Of a stretch of 64,000 bases of DNA, positions 33,061-41,260 are shown piece after piece (position 1 is the stretch's first letter; every line of letters begins with the position of its first letter). The translations under genes and the position numbers were made by a program. The stretch is from 0-14-0-80-60-11 sp049322355 (GTDB taxonomy: Bacteria; Desulfobacterota; Desulfobaccia; Desulfobaccales; 0-14-0-80-60-11), in assembly GCA_049322355.1 (NCBI GenBank), contig JBMORG010000003.1, forward strand, positions 44,025 to 108,024. Direction: 5' to 3'. The notes below the pieces were generated by a model, which did not search any database, was not told the origin of the DNA, and worked only from the letters and a program-made list of their open reading frames with translations.

Positions 33061-33684
33061 TCACCGCAGCGCCTGGACTCCTCTCTGCTTATGAATCGCT
33101 TCGTAAACCAATTCAGATGCACTCCAGCGTCCCTTGAAGAAAACGTAAAGCATGAAAGCCGAGAGCAGGATGCAAACTACAGCTAAGACGAAGGTGGATT
33201 TGACACCCATGACAACTGCAAAGAGGAATAGCATGAGAGAGATGCTTCGAGCTAGCTTGGACTGAGTTTGCAGTAGGTCTACTTTCAAAACAACAGGGTT
33301 ATCGTTTTTTCTTAGATATTCGAGTGCTTCGTTATAGTTACTGAGTAATGGGTCGCCGGTCAAAAGCCCTTCATCTTGTGCTCTCTTGTACCACGTGTCA
33401 GCGGTTTTTCGCTTGAAATCTCGATAACATTTGTCATAGAGCAAATTAAGAACATCGTGAGATACCTGCTTGAGCACCATAGAAACTAATAATGTTACGA
33501 CGATGAATATTAGTGCGCCGTATGCACTTCCGGCAAGAGGGTCTGGTAAGTCCTTCAATGTTGAGTGGATTTGCTGCTTGTATGTGAAGAGTATGGCTAC
33601 AAGCGCTGCCGATGGCAGCGTTATGCTTGTGAGTTCAACGGGATCCTTAACAATTGCCTTAAGAGCCGTTATCGGGTTTTCCAT
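33061..33684 (-). CDS. Orphan membrane protein, function unknown
   Basis: This 207-residue protein has four hydrophobic segments (ITLPSAALVAILFTY, AYGALIFIVVTLLVSMVL, ISLMLFLFAVVMGVK and FVLAVVCILLSAFMLYVFF) arranged two and two around a hydrophilic, helical middle (HDVLNLLYDKCYRDFKRK, YNEALEYLRKN). I do not recognise a family. It is AT-rich and lies between gene-free AT-rich flanks (32661-33060 and 33685-34122), a pattern of a recently acquired gene. It might be an effector or defence component but nothing in the sequence proves that. Confidence 0.6.
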   Translation of the reverse strand: MENPITALKAIVKDPVELTSITLPSAALVAILFTYKQQIHSTLKDLPDPLAGSAYGALIFIVVTLLVSMVLKQVSHDVLNLLYDKCYRDFKRKTADTWYKRAQDEGLLTGDPLLSNYNEALEYLRKNDNPVVLKVDLLQTQSKLARSISLMLFLFAVVMGVKSTFVLAVVCILLSAFMLYVFFKGRWSASELVYEAIHKQRGVQALR

Positions 33685-34122
33685 TTTCGTTTGCCCCGCA
33701 AGTCAGCCATGAGAGGAGAACTACATAAGTAAGTGGCGCAGTTGAATGGCAATCGCATGTTTCCTCACAGGACTGGACGTGAAATCAACTATTTGAATCG
33801 TTAACTTTTAATATAAGCCTTTTTCTCACCCTGTCATTGTAAACATTATATATTCTAAGGGGAATTATTTTCCCCATGGAATCTCACTTGCCACAGCCAA
33901 AAACTTATCAAATTTGCTGGAAAAATTATTATATGGTTCGCATATCGGAGTTGGGTCGGGTCAAGCCGCCCAAGTCTGATATGAACCTTCGCAGGTGGGA
34001 GCCCATCTAAGCTATTGCTTTTGGCAGGGTTTCTTTCATAATGTTGATGGCCTGGAGGTTGGACGAAAGAGCCGCTCAAGGGCGCGGGAGTTTGCTTGCT
34101 GCGAAGAGGATAACCTGAATCC
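33685..34122. other. AT-rich stretch without a recognisable gene
   Basis: The 438 bp between the orphan membrane gene and moeA show no coding signal that I trust; the right end (near 34030-34120) is more GC-rich, like the rest of the chromosome. Confidence 0.6.
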
Positions 34123-35376
34123 TCAGCCCCCGTCGAACAGCTGCACCGTAACGGTCTCGCCTTTAAACAGGCCTTCCAGTCCCAGGGGGATCATTGCCAG
34201 GCCGTCGCTCTTCACCAGAGGGGAGAGCAACCCCGAAGGCCCCAGGACCGGATCGGCCCACAGCACCTTGTCTTCAAAGCGCAGGCGCACCCGCACGTAG
34301 TCTTCCCGGCCCGTAGCCCCGGCCAGGTTGCGGGACAACCTGGCGGTCACGGTCCGCCTCCAGGAAGACTGGGGGGCCAGACCGGCCAGGCGCAAGAGCA
34401 GGGGCCGGCCCAGGACTTCCATGACCACCGCGGCAGAGGCCGGGTGGCCCGGCAGTCCCAAAAGGGGCGTTTTCCCCTTTGGCCCCAGGGCCGCCAGGAT
34501 GGTGGGTTTGCCGGGCCGGAGCGCCACCCCGTGCACCAGGACTTCAGACCCGGGCAGATTCTCAATGGCATCCAGAGTCAGATCCCGGGCGCCCACGGAG
34601 CTGCCGCCGGAGACCAGGATCAGGTCAGCCTCGTCCAAAGCCGCGGCCAAGGTTTTTTTCAAAGCGGCAGAATCATCAGGAATAATGCCAAGTATCAGGG
34701 GAACCCCGCCCCACTCCGCCACCTGGGCCGCGGCCAAATGGCTGTTGGAATCCCGCACTTGGCCGGGGCCGGGGCGGCCGTCCAGGGGAATAATCTCATC
34801 TCCGGAGGAAATTATGGCCACCCGGGGTTTGTTAAAAACCGGCAGATGGGTCACCCCCAAGGCCGCCAGCAAGCCGATCTCCTGGGGGCGCAGGCGCCGG
34901 CCGGGGGGAAAGAGGACTTCTCCACGGGCCACGTCTTCTCCGGGCGACAACACATTTTCTCCCGGGGCGACGGCCCGGCGCACCTCCAGGGTGCCGTCCG
35001 GGTGCTCGGCGGTGTATTCAATCATTACCACCGCGTCCGCGCCCTCGGGCAGCATGGCCCCGGTGGGCACCCGCAGGGTTTCACCCCCGGCCACGGCGAG
35101 GCCGGGGGCCGCCCCCATGGGCACCTCCCCTTTGATTTCCAGGTATTGGGGTGCGCCCACGCTGGCCCCGAAAGTATCTTGGGCCCGGACCGCATAGCCG
35201 TCCATAGAGGCCCTTAAGAACCCCGGCACATCCTCCGGCGCGGCCAGGGGCGCGGCCAGGACCCGGCCATAAGCCCCAGCCAGCTCCACCTCCTCCACGC
35301 CCACCGGCGGAAAACGTTCATAAAGGGCCAGGACTTCCTGGCGGGTTTGCAAGCGAAAGAATTCTAAGGGGGTCAT
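34123..35376 (-). CDS. moeA: Molybdopterin molybdenumtransferase MoeA
   Basis: The 417-residue protein matches MoeA domain by domain: VELAGAYGRVLAAPLAAPED and FLRASMDGYAVRAQDT (domain I), the central MoCF_biosynth fold with IISSGDEIIPLD, GQVRDSNSHLAAAQ and LVSGGSSVGARDLT, and the C-terminal domain IV (ARLSRNLAGATGREDYVRV). It inserts molybdenum into adenylylated molybdopterin. Together with mobA and mobB at the right end, it indicates active molybdo- or tungsto-enzymes such as formate dehydrogenase. The HicA gene ends the upstream neighbour 9 bp from its start. Confidence 0.95.
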   Translation of the reverse strand: MTPLEFFRLQTRQEVLALYERFPPVGVEEVELAGAYGRVLAAPLAAPEDVPGFLRASMDGYAVRAQDTFGASVGAPQYLEIKGEVPMGAAPGLAVAGGETLRVPTGAMLPEGADAVVMIEYTAEHPDGTLEVRRAVAPGENVLSPGEDVARGEVLFPPGRRLRPQEIGLLAALGVTHLPVFNKPRVAIISSGDEIIPLDGRPGPGQVRDSNSHLAAAQVAEWGGVPLILGIIPDDSAALKKTLAAALDEADLILVSGGSSVGARDLTLDAIENLPGSEVLVHGVALRPGKPTILAALGPKGKTPLLGLPGHPASAAVVMEVLGRPLLLRLAGLAPQSSWRRTVTARLSRNLAGATGREDYVRVRLRFEDKVLWADPVLGPSGLLSPLVKSDGLAMIPLGLEGLFKGETVTVQLFDGG

Positions 35377-35385
35377 GAGTATATT

Positions 35386-35625
35386 TTAAGATTTCTGATA
35401 GGCCGCCAGGAATTCCTCTCTGGGAATGCCTGCCTGAGTGCAAATGGTTCTGAGAGTTGAAGCCTTTATGTAAGGATGATTTGGCATCGTTAAGGGGGGT
35501 TTGCTCCCATCAGGATTTAATCGGAGCATTGCTATATGCTCCCTGTCCTTTAAAAGTTTAAAGCCGAGAAATTCAAGTGCCTTAATTTCCCTCGGTTTCG
35601 GAGCATCAATTGGAAACTTCAGCAT
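35386..35625 (-). CDS. hicA: HicA-family mRNA interferase toxin
   Basis: A 79-residue protein with the HicA double-stranded RNA-binding-like fold: KPREIKALEFLGFKLLKDRE, His30 in REHIAM as the putative catalytic His, then KPPLTMPNHPYIKASTLRT and the closing TQAGIPREEFL. Such toxins cleave mRNA. It overlaps the HicB gene by 7 bp, with the antitoxin first. It lies 9 bp ahead of moeA, so its transcript may run into moeA. Confidence 0.88.
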   Translation of the reverse strand: MLKFPIDAPKPREIKALEFLGFKLLKDREHIAMLRLNPDGSKPPLTMPNHPYIKASTLRTICTQAGIPREEFLAAYQKS

Positions 35626-35849
35626 GATATTTCAATAGCAGCCTCAGCGACAAAAGCCTCCAAAATTGGCGGGTCAATCTCCAGAACTTCCGGGCCGAAA
35701 GTTTCGATATGAAAACCGATGGCGGACCTGACATTCGTCATGGCTGCCTCATAAGTGTCTCCCTGCCCGACCACCACTCCTTTTAATCCCAAGGGATAGG
35801 CGATGTACCCATCCGGATGTTTTTCAACGATAACTTTAACGGGCTTCAT
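35619..35849 (-). CDS. hicB: HicB-family antitoxin
   Basis: The 76-residue protein has the HicB partial RNase H-like fold: KVIVEKHPDGYIAYPLGLKG, VVVGQGDTYEAAMTNVRSAI and GFHIETFGPEVLEI. It lacks a visible C-terminal DNA-binding domain, so it is the short antitoxin form. It is translated upstream of and overlaps hicA, as is usual when the antitoxin comes first. Confidence 0.88.
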   Translation of the reverse strand: MKPVKVIVEKHPDGYIAYPLGLKGVVVGQGDTYEAAMTNVRSAIGFHIETFGPEVLEIDPPILEAFVAEAAIEISC

Positions 35850-36119
35850 GGGGTTTGCCTCGTATGCAAATATAAATGTAAATTAGCACAGGCGGGAGGC
35901 CTGTGCCACCGGGTTTTGAAATAATGGCAGGCAGTGCCCGCCCTTCATTTCGCACAGTCTGGAAAGCTTGTGCTACTATGCACTTTGGGCCGGGGAAGGT
36001 GGGGCCGCAGGCCCCGGTTCCCCGGCCCCCCCTTACGGGGTTGGGGGATGGGGTTTGGGGAAGGGCGGCAGGGGCAGCCGCTCCTGGCCCCCTTCCCCAA
36101 AATCATATCTTCAATCCTC
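35850..36119. other. Repeat-rich intergenic region
   Basis: Holds a CACAGGCGGGAGGCCTGTG hairpin (35887-35905), a GGCAGGCAGTGCCCGCC copy (35926-35942), and a long G/C tract with CCCCGGTTCCCCGGCCCCCC and an imperfect palindrome of GGGAAGGGGGCC. Nothing coding is seen. Confidence 0.6.
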
Positions 36120-38150
36120 CTAAATCCGCGAAAAGATGCGAACATCTACGGCGAAGAGGCCCTTTTCGTAGAGGAGCAGCGGGTTGAGTTCGATCTGGTC
36201 CAGTTCCGGGTGTTTCTGGGCGAAGATGGCCAGGGCTTTCATGGCGGCCAAGAGCGCCTTGGTGTCCCGGGGAGGCTGGCCCCGGTAGCCGGTGAGCAGG
36301 GGGTAGCCTTTGATTTTTTTCATCAGGTCTTCTAATTCCTGTTCGTCAGCCGGAAGGATGCAGAAAGCTACATCCTTATAAATCTCGGTGTTGATGCCCC
36401 CCAGGCCGAACATCAGGGTGGGGCCGTATTGGGGGTCGGTGATAGTTCCCAGGATGACCTCCAGGCCCCCGGGTTTGGCCATGGGGGAGATGCTGACGCC
36501 GTCGATGGTGGCCCAGCGCTCGTAGAGCTGGGTGGCGTCCATGATCTCCCGGTAGGCCTGCCGCACCTCGTCGTCGTTTTCCAGCCCCAGGTAAACCCCG
36601 CCCATGTCGGTTTTATGGGCGATCATGGCCGAGGCGATCTTCATGACCACGGGGTAGCCGAACTGCCGGGCCAGGTCCACCGCCTGGTCGGCGTCCACTG
36701 CCAGGGGCGCAGCCGCCACGGGAATGCCGGCTTTGGCTATCAGGGCCGTGGCCTCCGGGGGCGGCAGCAGGCGCAGCCCTTCCGGGACCGCCACCTTTGG
36801 GCGGGCGGGAGCTGGGGCCGGGTGGAGATCGAAACGGAAAAACTGGGCCAGGGCCGCAACACCCCGCTCCGGGGTGGGAAAGACCGGGATGCCGGCCTTA
36901 TAGAACTTTTGCCGTTCTTCCCGCTCCACTTCGGCGCCGCCCAGGAAGACGACCAATTCAGAGGCGCCGGGGGTAACCTGTTCAAAGGCCCCGGGAATGG
37001 GGTCTCCGAAGATCACCACCTGGGTGTCGAATTCGTCCCGGGTTTTGTCCATGACTTTTTTATAGAGGTCAGGGGCGCTGATGGCGTCGCCGGTGAGGTC
37101 CACGGGGTTGCCCACGGCGCAGTGGGCCGGGAGCATCTCCCGCAGCCGTTCTTTCAGGATGGGATTGGGCTCCGGGACGGTCAGGCCGTTTTTTTCGGCT
37201 TCATCAATGGCCAAAATCGCCGCACCCCCGGAGGAGGTGGTGATCATAAGTTTGCGGCCAGCGGGTGTGGGTAGATAGGCCAGGGCCTTGGCAAAGTCGA
37301 AAAGCTCCTCCAGGGTGTCGGCCCGGTGGACCCGGTACTTGCGGAACAGGGCCTCGTAGATGGCGTCAGCCCCGGCCATGGACTTGGTGTGAGACTCCGC
37401 CGCCTTGCTCCCCTGAGTGGTGCGACCCGCCTTGAGGATGACCACCGGTTTTTTGGCTTCCCGCAAAGCGTCGAGGAAATAGGAGGCCCGCTTGACTCCT
37501 TCCAGATAGAGGGCAATGACCTGGGTGTGAGGGTCCTGATTAAAGTACATAAGCACTTCGGCCTCATCCACGTCCACCCGGTTGCCCAACGACACAAACC
37601 CGCTCACCCCCAGGTGTTCGGCCGCGGCCATATCCAGGAAAGCCGCGCCCACCGTGCCTGATTGAGACGCGAAGGCTATGCGGCCTTTGGTAGTAATAAG
37701 CGGCCAGGAGGCACACATGTGCTCATGGGGCATGTTGACTCCCTGGCAGTTGGGGCCGATCACCCGAATGCCGGTCCGGCGTGCCACCTGGGCCAGTTCA
37801 TCCTGGAGGCGCTCGCCGTCGAGGCCGGCTTCAGCAAAGCCGCCGGTAATGACGATAGCGGCTTTAACGCCTTTGGCGGCGCATTGCTCCAAAGTGGACG
37901 CCACGATTTTGGCGGGAATCACCACCACCGCCAATTCCGGGGCCGAGGGAGTGTCGCCGATGGCTTTATAAACCTTGAGGTCCAGAATTTCTTCGGCCTT
38001 AGGGTTGATGGGGTAAAGGGGGCCGGGGAAGCCGCCGTTTTTCAAATTGGCCAGGATGTCATGGCCCAGTTTACCTGGGGCGGTGGAGGCCCCGATAACC
38101 GCTACGCTTTTGGGCTTAAAGATGGGTGTCAGGCTGGCAAGAATATCCAT
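36120..38150 (-). CDS. ADP-forming acyl-CoA synthetase (acetate-CoA ligase), fused alpha-beta
   Basis: At 676 residues the protein is the fused form of the NDP-forming acyl-CoA synthetases: a CoA-binding domain (SVAVIGASTAPGKLGHDI), two flavodoxin-like ligase domains with the phosphohistidine-bearing GSKAAESHTKSMAG, and a C-terminal ATP-grasp domain (FGYPVVMKIAS, then HKTDMGGVYLGL). It makes ATP by converting acyl-CoA plus ADP and phosphate to the acid, mostly acetate, in fermentation. AAGGAGC lies before the ATG. Exact substrate is not determined by the sequence. Confidence 0.92.
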   Translation of the reverse strand: MDILASLTPIFKPKSVAVIGASTAPGKLGHDILANLKNGGFPGPLYPINPKAEEILDLKVYKAIGDTPSAPELAVVVIPAKIVASTLEQCAAKGVKAAIVITGGFAEAGLDGERLQDELAQVARRTGIRVIGPNCQGVNMPHEHMCASWPLITTKGRIAFASQSGTVGAAFLDMAAAEHLGVSGFVSLGNRVDVDEAEVLMYFNQDPHTQVIALYLEGVKRASYFLDALREAKKPVVILKAGRTTQGSKAAESHTKSMAGADAIYEALFRKYRVHRADTLEELFDFAKALAYLPTPAGRKLMITTSSGGAAILAIDEAEKNGLTVPEPNPILKERLREMLPAHCAVGNPVDLTGDAISAPDLYKKVMDKTRDEFDTQVVIFGDPIPGAFEQVTPGASELVVFLGGAEVEREERQKFYKAGIPVFPTPERGVAALAQFFRFDLHPAPAPARPKVAVPEGLRLLPPPEATALIAKAGIPVAAAPLAVDADQAVDLARQFGYPVVMKIASAMIAHKTDMGGVYLGLENDDEVRQAYREIMDATQLYERWATIDGVSISPMAKPGGLEVILGTITDPQYGPTLMFGLGGINTEIYKDVAFCILPADEQELEDLMKKIKGYPLLTGYRGQPPRDTKALLAAMKALAIFAQKHPELDQIELNPLLLYEKGLFAVDVRIFSRI

Positions 38151-38166
38151 GGGGGCTCCTTAATAC

Positions 38167-38196
38167 CGTTTTCGGTTTTCAGTTTTCGGTTTTCAG
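38167..38196. repeat. TTTTCGGTTTTCAG direct-repeat tract
   Basis: GTTTTCGGTTTTCAGTTTTC repeated, same family as 32616-32660; both lie directly upstream of a minus-strand gene start. Confidence 0.65.
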
Positions 38197-38400
38197 ATAA
38201 TAAATATGGAATATCAACAACATAAAAAAATAGGTTTGTTATCTTTGAAACTGAACCCGCTTAAAGATTGTTATCCCAAATCTAGATATAACGATGATAA
38301 AGCAGGGGTGGAAAAATTGGAAGGTGGTTTTTTACTTGGGTAAAGACTTTGGAAGCGGGTGTCGGTCCTAAAACCATCCAGGAAGATTTTTGTCAAAAAC

Positions 38401-38886
38401 TCAGCCAACGCTTAGCCAGACCTGGATTTCCTGGAAAATACGCCGGGTTGCCTCCGGAATAGCCGCCGCCACTTCCGGGGAGAGATCCTGGCCCAGTTGA
38501 AAATTTTTTCCTTCAATTCCGTAAATGATGAGGAAGGGGGGCAGATCCTGAAAAACCTGACCCAGGGCCAGAGCCTCGGCCAGACCCCAGCCATGGGAAG
38601 AAGAGGACCGGGATAAAGGGAAGGCAGTTCCGGGAGCGTGGGCGTCAAAGCGGTAGATGGTCCCCGGAAGGCCGCCGGAAGAGACAGCATCCACCACAAT
38701 GACTCCGGCCGCCCCTTTCCAGGCCTCCCGGACCTCACCGACGGTACCCTGAATTTCCAGAATAGCTGCCTGAGGGGGATTTTCTTGCTTAATACGCCGG
38801 GCCACCAAGAGCCCTGCGGCGTCGTCCCCCCGCCAGACATTGCCCATGCCGATGACTTTTATTGGGTTTCTTGGAGGAATACGCAT
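38401..38886 (-). CDS. Hydrogenase maturation protease (HyaD/HycI family)
   Basis: A 161-residue protein with the HyaD/HycI signature: IGMGNVWRGDDAAGLLVARR at the N terminus (metal-binding Asp), VVDAVSSGGLPGTIYRF with a second Asp, and SSHGWGLAEALAL with a His, then IYGIEGKNFQLG. These endopeptidases trim the C terminus of the NiFe hydrogenase large subunit. No hydrogenase subunit lies in the window; the gene is isolated, with the acyl-CoA synthetase 250 bp away. Confidence 0.87.
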   Translation of the reverse strand: MRIPPRNPIKVIGMGNVWRGDDAAGLLVARRIKQENPPQAAILEIQGTVGEVREAWKGAAGVIVVDAVSSGGLPGTIYRFDAHAPGTAFPLSRSSSSHGWGLAEALALGQVFQDLPPFLIIYGIEGKNFQLGQDLSPEVAAAIPEATRRIFQEIQVWLSVG

Positions 38887-39045
38887 GGCGATATATTCGC
38901 TACTCTAAAAAGACGCTCCCGATATTCTTCCATAGAACTGACAACCGCCGCGCCGACAGAATAATTGCACAAATAGTGGCGCCTGGATTTTTTGGATATA
39001 TATTATTGGAGAAAATTATTAAACATCCAGATCAAGGAGATTTTC

Positions 39046-39549
39046 ATGGAGATTAAGTCCAAGGTAGGTTCGGGGAAATTCTGGATAGGGCTGATCACGG
39101 CCCTGGTCTTGCTGACGGCGGCCACGTCCACAGGGTCTGCGAGCAGCGCCCCGGACTTTAACCTAAAAGCCGTACAAGACGGCAAAGAATACAGCCTTAG
39201 TCAGTACCGGGGGAAGGTGGTAATGCTCAATTTTTTCACCTTTTTTTGCGGTCCTTGTCGGCAGGAGATGCCACACCTGAGTCAAATGTATCAGGAGTTG
39301 AAAGGGCAGGGCTTCCAAACCCTGGGGATCGCCTTGGCCTCCACCCCGGAACAACTCAAGCAACTCATCTCTCAGTTGGGCCTCACGTATCCGGTGTTGG
39401 AAGGCAACGACACGGTGAGCAAAGCCTATGGCGGCATCGAGTTAGTGCCCATAACTTTTATTATTGACCGTCAGGGGAATATTGCCCACAAAATCCTGGG
39501 AGCCCGGAGCAAAGAGGAATTTGTGAAGCTGGTGAAACCTCTGCTTTGA
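39046..39549 (+). CDS. TlpA/ResA-like exported thioredoxin
   Basis: From the ATG at 39046 (CAAGGAGA ribosome site) the protein has 167 residues: a signal or anchor helix (FWIGLITALVLLTAATS), then a thioredoxin fold with the redox motif FFTFFCGPCRQEMPHL, cis-Pro region GIELVPITFIIDRQGN and final helix. It resembles TlpA/AhpC-TSA-type periplasmic thiol-disulfide proteins used in cytochrome maturation or peroxide defence. The ATG at 38992 would add 18 residues without a ribosome site and is rejected. Confidence 0.9.
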   Translation: MEIKSKVGSGKFWIGLITALVLLTAATSTGSASSAPDFNLKAVQDGKEYSLSQYRGKVVMLNFFTFFCGPCRQEMPHLSQMYQELKGQGFQTLGIALASTPEQLKQLISQLGLTYPVLEGNDTVSKAYGGIELVPITFIIDRQGNIAHKILGARSKEEFVKLVKPLL

Positions 39550-39557
39550 GCAGGTCA

Positions 39558-39606
39558 CCGCTGGAGGTATAAAAGCCAGAAGGCCAGGCGATTTTACCTC
39601 CAGCGG
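39558..39606. terminator. 12-bp perfect inverted repeat between convergent genes
   Basis: CCGCTGGAGGTA (39558-39569) and TACCTCCAGCGG (39595-39606) are perfectly complementary around a 25-base loop. It lies between the convergent ends of the TlpA-like gene and the rubredoxin-like mini-gene, suitable for a bidirectional terminator, although no long U-run follows on either strand. Confidence 0.55.
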
Positions 39607-39621
39607 CAAAAAACCGCATTC

Positions 39622-39795
39622 TTACCCCAACCGGGGATCCATATTGCCCACCCCGCCGCATTCCGGCAAATAGCAACTCACGTCTTTGAACTCGCAATTC
39701 TCTTTGCACTCAGGACAAACCTTGGGCGGAGCTGGTTCTGTAAGGGTGTAGCCGCACTTGGTGCATTTCCAATAGGTTTTGGGCTGGGTATCCAT
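39622..39795 (-). CDS. Rubredoxin-like mini-protein (57 residues)
   Basis: The sequence starts MDTQPKTYWKCTKCGYTL, continues PPKVCPECKENCEFKD and ends CYLPECGGVGNMDPRLG. It contains two CxxC knuckles, as in rubredoxin-type Fe(SCys)4 sites, plus further cysteines (DVSCYLPECGG). This compact pattern is seen in small proteins of anaerobic deltaproteobacteria, but its exact role is unknown. It is 30 bp downstream of the rubredoxin gene on the same strand. Confidence 0.78.
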   Translation of the reverse strand: MDTQPKTYWKCTKCGYTLTEPAPPKVCPECKENCEFKDVSCYLPECGGVGNMDPRLG

Positions 39796-39825
39796 GAATT
39801 GATCTCCTATTATGGTTCCGGCATG

Positions 39826-40047
39826 CTACTTGGCACACTTTACCGGTTGTTCCTTCACTGAACCGGGACCGGCCAAAGGTTTAAACATGGATTTCCCGGC
39901 CCCGCAACACGGACATTTCCAATCATCTGGCAAGTCCTCGAACCGGGTGCCTTTGGGAATCTTGCCTTTTTTGTCCCCGTGGGCCGGGTCGTAGATATAA
40001 CCGCAGTTGGACATCTGACATTGCCACATATCTTCAGGTTTTGACAT
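39826..40047 (-). CDS. Rubredoxin
   Basis: From the ATG at 40047 the protein has 73 residues: MWQCQMSNCGYIYDPAHGD (first iron-binding C-x-x-x-x-C, with two bases more than the usual CxxC), GTRFEDLPDDWKCPCCGAGK (second knuckle CxxC) and a C-terminal tail. I chose 40047 over 40059 because GGAGACGGAG gives a better ribosome site. The first knuckle spacing C-x4-C differs from the classical CxxC, as in some rubredoxin variants. Likely electron donor to rubrerythrin-type peroxidases. Confidence 0.85.
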   Translation of the reverse strand: MSKPEDMWQCQMSNCGYIYDPAHGDKKGKIPKGTRFEDLPDDWKCPCCGAGKSMFKPLAGPGSVKEQPVKCAK

Positions 40048-40201
40048 CTCCGTCTCCATTCATCATCTTTACAGAAGATTGCGTCAACTTCACCTTCATC
40101 CTGACAGTTTGCATTCAGGAAGTCTTTGCAGATAAGGGGATAGGGTAACCCCATCCCCTGATAATCAATCGAATCGGGGGAAATCCCGGCCGATTGCCTG
40201 G

Positions 40202-40372
40202 TTAGTCCATTTCTTGCATTTTTTTGCCGCAGCATTCCGGAGCAGGCGCCTCAGCCGGGGCCTCTTTGAAGGCATTGCACTGATAACAGACGTAACTTAT
40301 GGGTTCGGTGTCGGGGGTTTTGGCAGCCTTATCGGCGCCCTTATGCTGACAACCACAGGTACAAGCACTCAT
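40202..40372 (-). CDS. Small Cys-rich metal-binding protein (56 residues)
   Basis: A short gene starting MSACTCGCQHKGADKAAKTP and continuing ISYVCYQCNAFKEAP, ending PECCGKKMQEMD. Cysteines are grouped as CTCGC, CYQC and CC, resembling an Fe- or Zn-binding knuckle of the desulforedoxin kind (compare CCGVPM in the dsr gene at 14772). AAAAAGGAGAATC precedes the ATG. It leads the three-gene minus-strand set 40372-39622. Confidence 0.75.
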   Translation of the reverse strand: MSACTCGCQHKGADKAAKTPDTEPISYVCYQCNAFKEAPAEAPAPECCGKKMQEMD

Positions 40373-40405
40373 CGATGATTCTCCTTTTTCCTGAATTTTT
40401 ATAGG

Positions 40406-40433
40406 GTATTATCCGATTAAACAAAGCCAGCAA
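40406..40433 (-). promoter_or_regulatory. Promoter of the small metalloprotein set
   Basis: On the minus strand a -35-like TTGCTG (40428-40433) and a -10-like TAATAC (40406-40411) are 16 bp apart, 34 bp upstream of the 56-residue gene. This is a match by eye. Confidence 0.45.
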
Positions 40434-40752
40434 CCTCAATGGGGTGCGTCCGGTTTACGGCTTTAAAAACTCAAATAATATTTATTTAACAGTAATTATT
40501 ATTATATCAATTGGCAAGGGGGTGCTGCCCTTTTATTGGGGTGAAATGCGCAGGGGAGATAAGATTTGCAGGAGGAAAGAGTCCCCTGAACGTAGGGGGC
40601 GCTTAAGAGTTATCAAATATTATTCTGGAAAAACTTGCTTATGGTTTACAACGAATATATTTTAATGAAAATATTAAAATTATTTAACGAATGTAGGCTA
40701 TCAATCAAAATCGCAAGCATTTATCAATCAGATAAATTAAAGGGTTAAAGCT
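40434..40752. other. AT-rich intergenic region, no gene seen
   Basis: The stretch between the small metalloprotein set and mscL holds AT-rich blocks (TTATTTAACAGTAATTATT near 40482-40500) that could serve both neighbouring promoters; nothing coding. Confidence 0.6.
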
Positions 40753-41208
40753 ATGTTTAAAGAATTTAAAGAGTTTGCCATGCGTGGCAGCGTAGTGGAC
40801 ATGGCCGTAGGCATCATCATCGGGGCGGCTTTCGGGACCGTGGTCAAGTCGCTGGTAGCTGATATCATCATGCCACCCATCGGCCTGCTCTTGGGAAACG
40901 TGGATTTTACCAACCTGTTCATTACCTTGAAGGCCGGCAAAGAGGCAGGTCCCTATGCTTCTTTGGCGGCGGCCCAGGCGGTGGGGGCGGTGACCCTCAA
41001 CCTCGGAGTGTTCATCAACACCATCATCAGTTTTCTCATTGTGGCCTTTGCAGTATTTTTGGTCATCCGGGGAATGAACCGGCTACAGCGGGAGAAGGAA
41101 GTCCCTCCAGCCACCACCAAAGAGTGCCCCCATTGCGCCTCCGAGATACCCCTCAAGGCCAGCCGTTGCCCCCACTGCACCTCGGAATTGGGGGTGGCTT
41201 CGACCTGA
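40753..41208 (+). CDS. mscL: Large-conductance mechanosensitive channel MscL
   Basis: A 151-residue MscL: MFKEFKEFAMRGSVVDMAVG, GAAFGTVVKSLVADIIMPPI (pore-lining first membrane helix and turn) and FINTIISFLIVAFAVFLVIR (second helix). The pentamer opens as an osmotic emergency valve. The C-terminal end is unusual: CPHCASEIPLKASRCPHC, a zinc-ribbon added after the cytoplasmic helix, as in some anaerobes. It is followed 53 bp later by an MscS-type channel gene, so both osmotic valves are neighbours. Confidence 0.95.
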   Translation: MFKEFKEFAMRGSVVDMAVGIIIGAAFGTVVKSLVADIIMPPIGLLLGNVDFTNLFITLKAGKEAGPYASLAAAQAVGAVTLNLGVFINTIISFLIVAFAVFLVIRGMNRLQREKEVPPATTKECPHCASEIPLKASRCPHCTSELGVAST

Positions 41209-41260
41209 TTGGTGATGTGGCTCTCCCCAAAAATCCCGCATTGCCACAGAGAGGTTTGAT

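Noticed and set aside
36429..37274. 281-codon plus-strand frame opposite the acyl-CoA synthetase
   Set aside because: Composition of an antisense shadow (Gly/His/Asp-rich), no domain recognised.
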